A stretch of 24,308 bases of DNA from UBA6176 sp041688515 (GTDB taxonomy: Bacteria > Verrucomicrobiota > Verrucomicrobiia > Limisphaerales > UBA9464): the NCBI GenBank assembly GCA_041688515.1, contig JBDNHZ010000023.1, positions 1 through 24,308 on the forward strand. Reading direction: 5' to 3'. The notes under the pieces are model-generated. The model saw nothing but the letters and a program-made list of their open reading frames with translations, was not told the origin of the DNA and made no database searches. Shown here piece by piece: positions 23,949-24,308 of this stretch. Within the stretch, counting starts at the first letter, position 1. Every line of letters begins with the position of its first letter. Both the position numbers and the translations under genes were made by a program.

Positions 23949-24308
23949 CTACTTACCGTCGTTGATCGACTGGACCGACGTGGTGAGATCACTCATGGCC
24001 TGCCGGTACATGTAGGTGGTTCCAAAGAAGAACAGGATGACGAAGAAGACCGAGAGGATCGCCGCACCCCACATGGCCGGGGCGGAATCGAGGTTGAGCT
24101 TGGTCTCGTTGAGATTCTCGTAGGCGGCCGGCGTGATGCGCGCCTCCAGGCCGGTCCCGAGCAACCGCTTGACGCGGCCCGCCACCTTCGCCTGCACCTT
24201 CTGGAGCTTGTCGGGAACTCCGTAGTGCTTGCCTTCGAACCCGAGGTACAGACAGGCGAAATAGACCTCCAGACGCTCGGCGGTCTCGGCATCGGCGGTC
24301 GGTGCCTC
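23949..24308 (-). CDS. tssL: T6SS membrane-complex protein TssL (DotU family), partial
   Basis: The last 119 residues of a DotU/TssL protein; the start lies beyond the window. The reading frame is open to 24308, with the family signature LEVYFACLYLGFEGKHYG near the cut edge. A C-terminal transmembrane helix follows (MWGAAILSVFFVILFFFG, about 35 residues from the end), leaving a short periplasmic tail QAMSDLTTSVQSINDGK. TssL is a tail-anchored inner-membrane protein that binds TssM and docks the baseplate through TssK. No peptidoglycan-binding OmpA-like extension is attached. It precedes tssM by 13 bases. Confidence 0.9.
   Translation of the reverse strand, partial: EAPTADAETAERLEVYFACLYLGFEGKHYGVPDKLQKVQAKVAGRVKRLLGTGLEARITPAAYENLNETKLNLDSAPAMWGAAILSVFFVILFFFGTTYMYRQAMSDLTTSVQSINDGK

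Noticed and set aside
23936..23992. Longer TssM start at 23992
   Set aside because: It would overlap tssL by 44 bases and add a basic leader not typical of TssM. ATG 23935 fits the family.

Overview
GC-rich window from what looks like a Gram-negative (diderm) bacterium. It carries most of a type VI secretion system (T6SS) cluster on the minus strand and four unrelated genes on the plus strand. The GC-rich codons, uneven use of Shine-Dalgarno sites, intergenic REP-like repeats and TagF/SUMF1-type proteins would fit Verrucomicrobiota or a related PVC lineage. That is a guess: no RNA gene or marker here settles the taxonomy.

Plus strand, 1-3324: a short GGQ release-factor-like rescue protein (92-502), a DUF1365 protein (582-1466), a lipoprotein with a C-terminal LysM domain (1641-2501), and an unrecognised membrane-anchored protein close behind it (2512-3324). 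Positions 3325-3759 form a gene-free convergent junction. It holds a perfect 28-bp palindrome, clustered ACTCGT motifs, a 9-nt tandem repeat, and a 16-nt element found again in inverted orientation at 1532-1547.

Minus strand, read from 24308 down to 3760: tssL (5' end outside the window), tssM, a very large TagF-TM-SUMF1-like fusion, tssA, a SAM-dependent methyltransferase, tssB, tssC, hcp, tagJ, tssE, tssF, tssG, and clpV/tssH. Most genes are closely spaced or overlap. The order matches the two arms of Pseudomonas aeruginosa HSI-I (tssL-tssM-tagF, and tssA-B-C-hcp-tagJ-E-F-G-clpV), joined on one strand. Two departures stand out. A methyltransferase gene sits between tssA and tssB and shares an ATGA stop/start with tssA. 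The TagF protein has grown to 1434 residues, with a transmembrane helix, a long helical region and a degenerate formylglycine-generating-enzyme-like C-terminus.

Together these genes supply the membrane complex (TssL, TssM), sheath (TssB/C), inner tube (Hcp), much of the baseplate (TssE, TssF, TssG), the assembly cap (TssA), the recycling ATPase (ClpV with TagJ) and a probable post-translational control layer (TagF fusion, perhaps the methyltransferase). TssJ, TssK, VgrG, PAAR, Fha/kinase/phosphatase and effectors are not in the window; some probably lie beyond 24308. A hairpin precedes hcp and a rho-independent-type terminator follows it, which suggests hcp is expressed as a separate unit within the operon.
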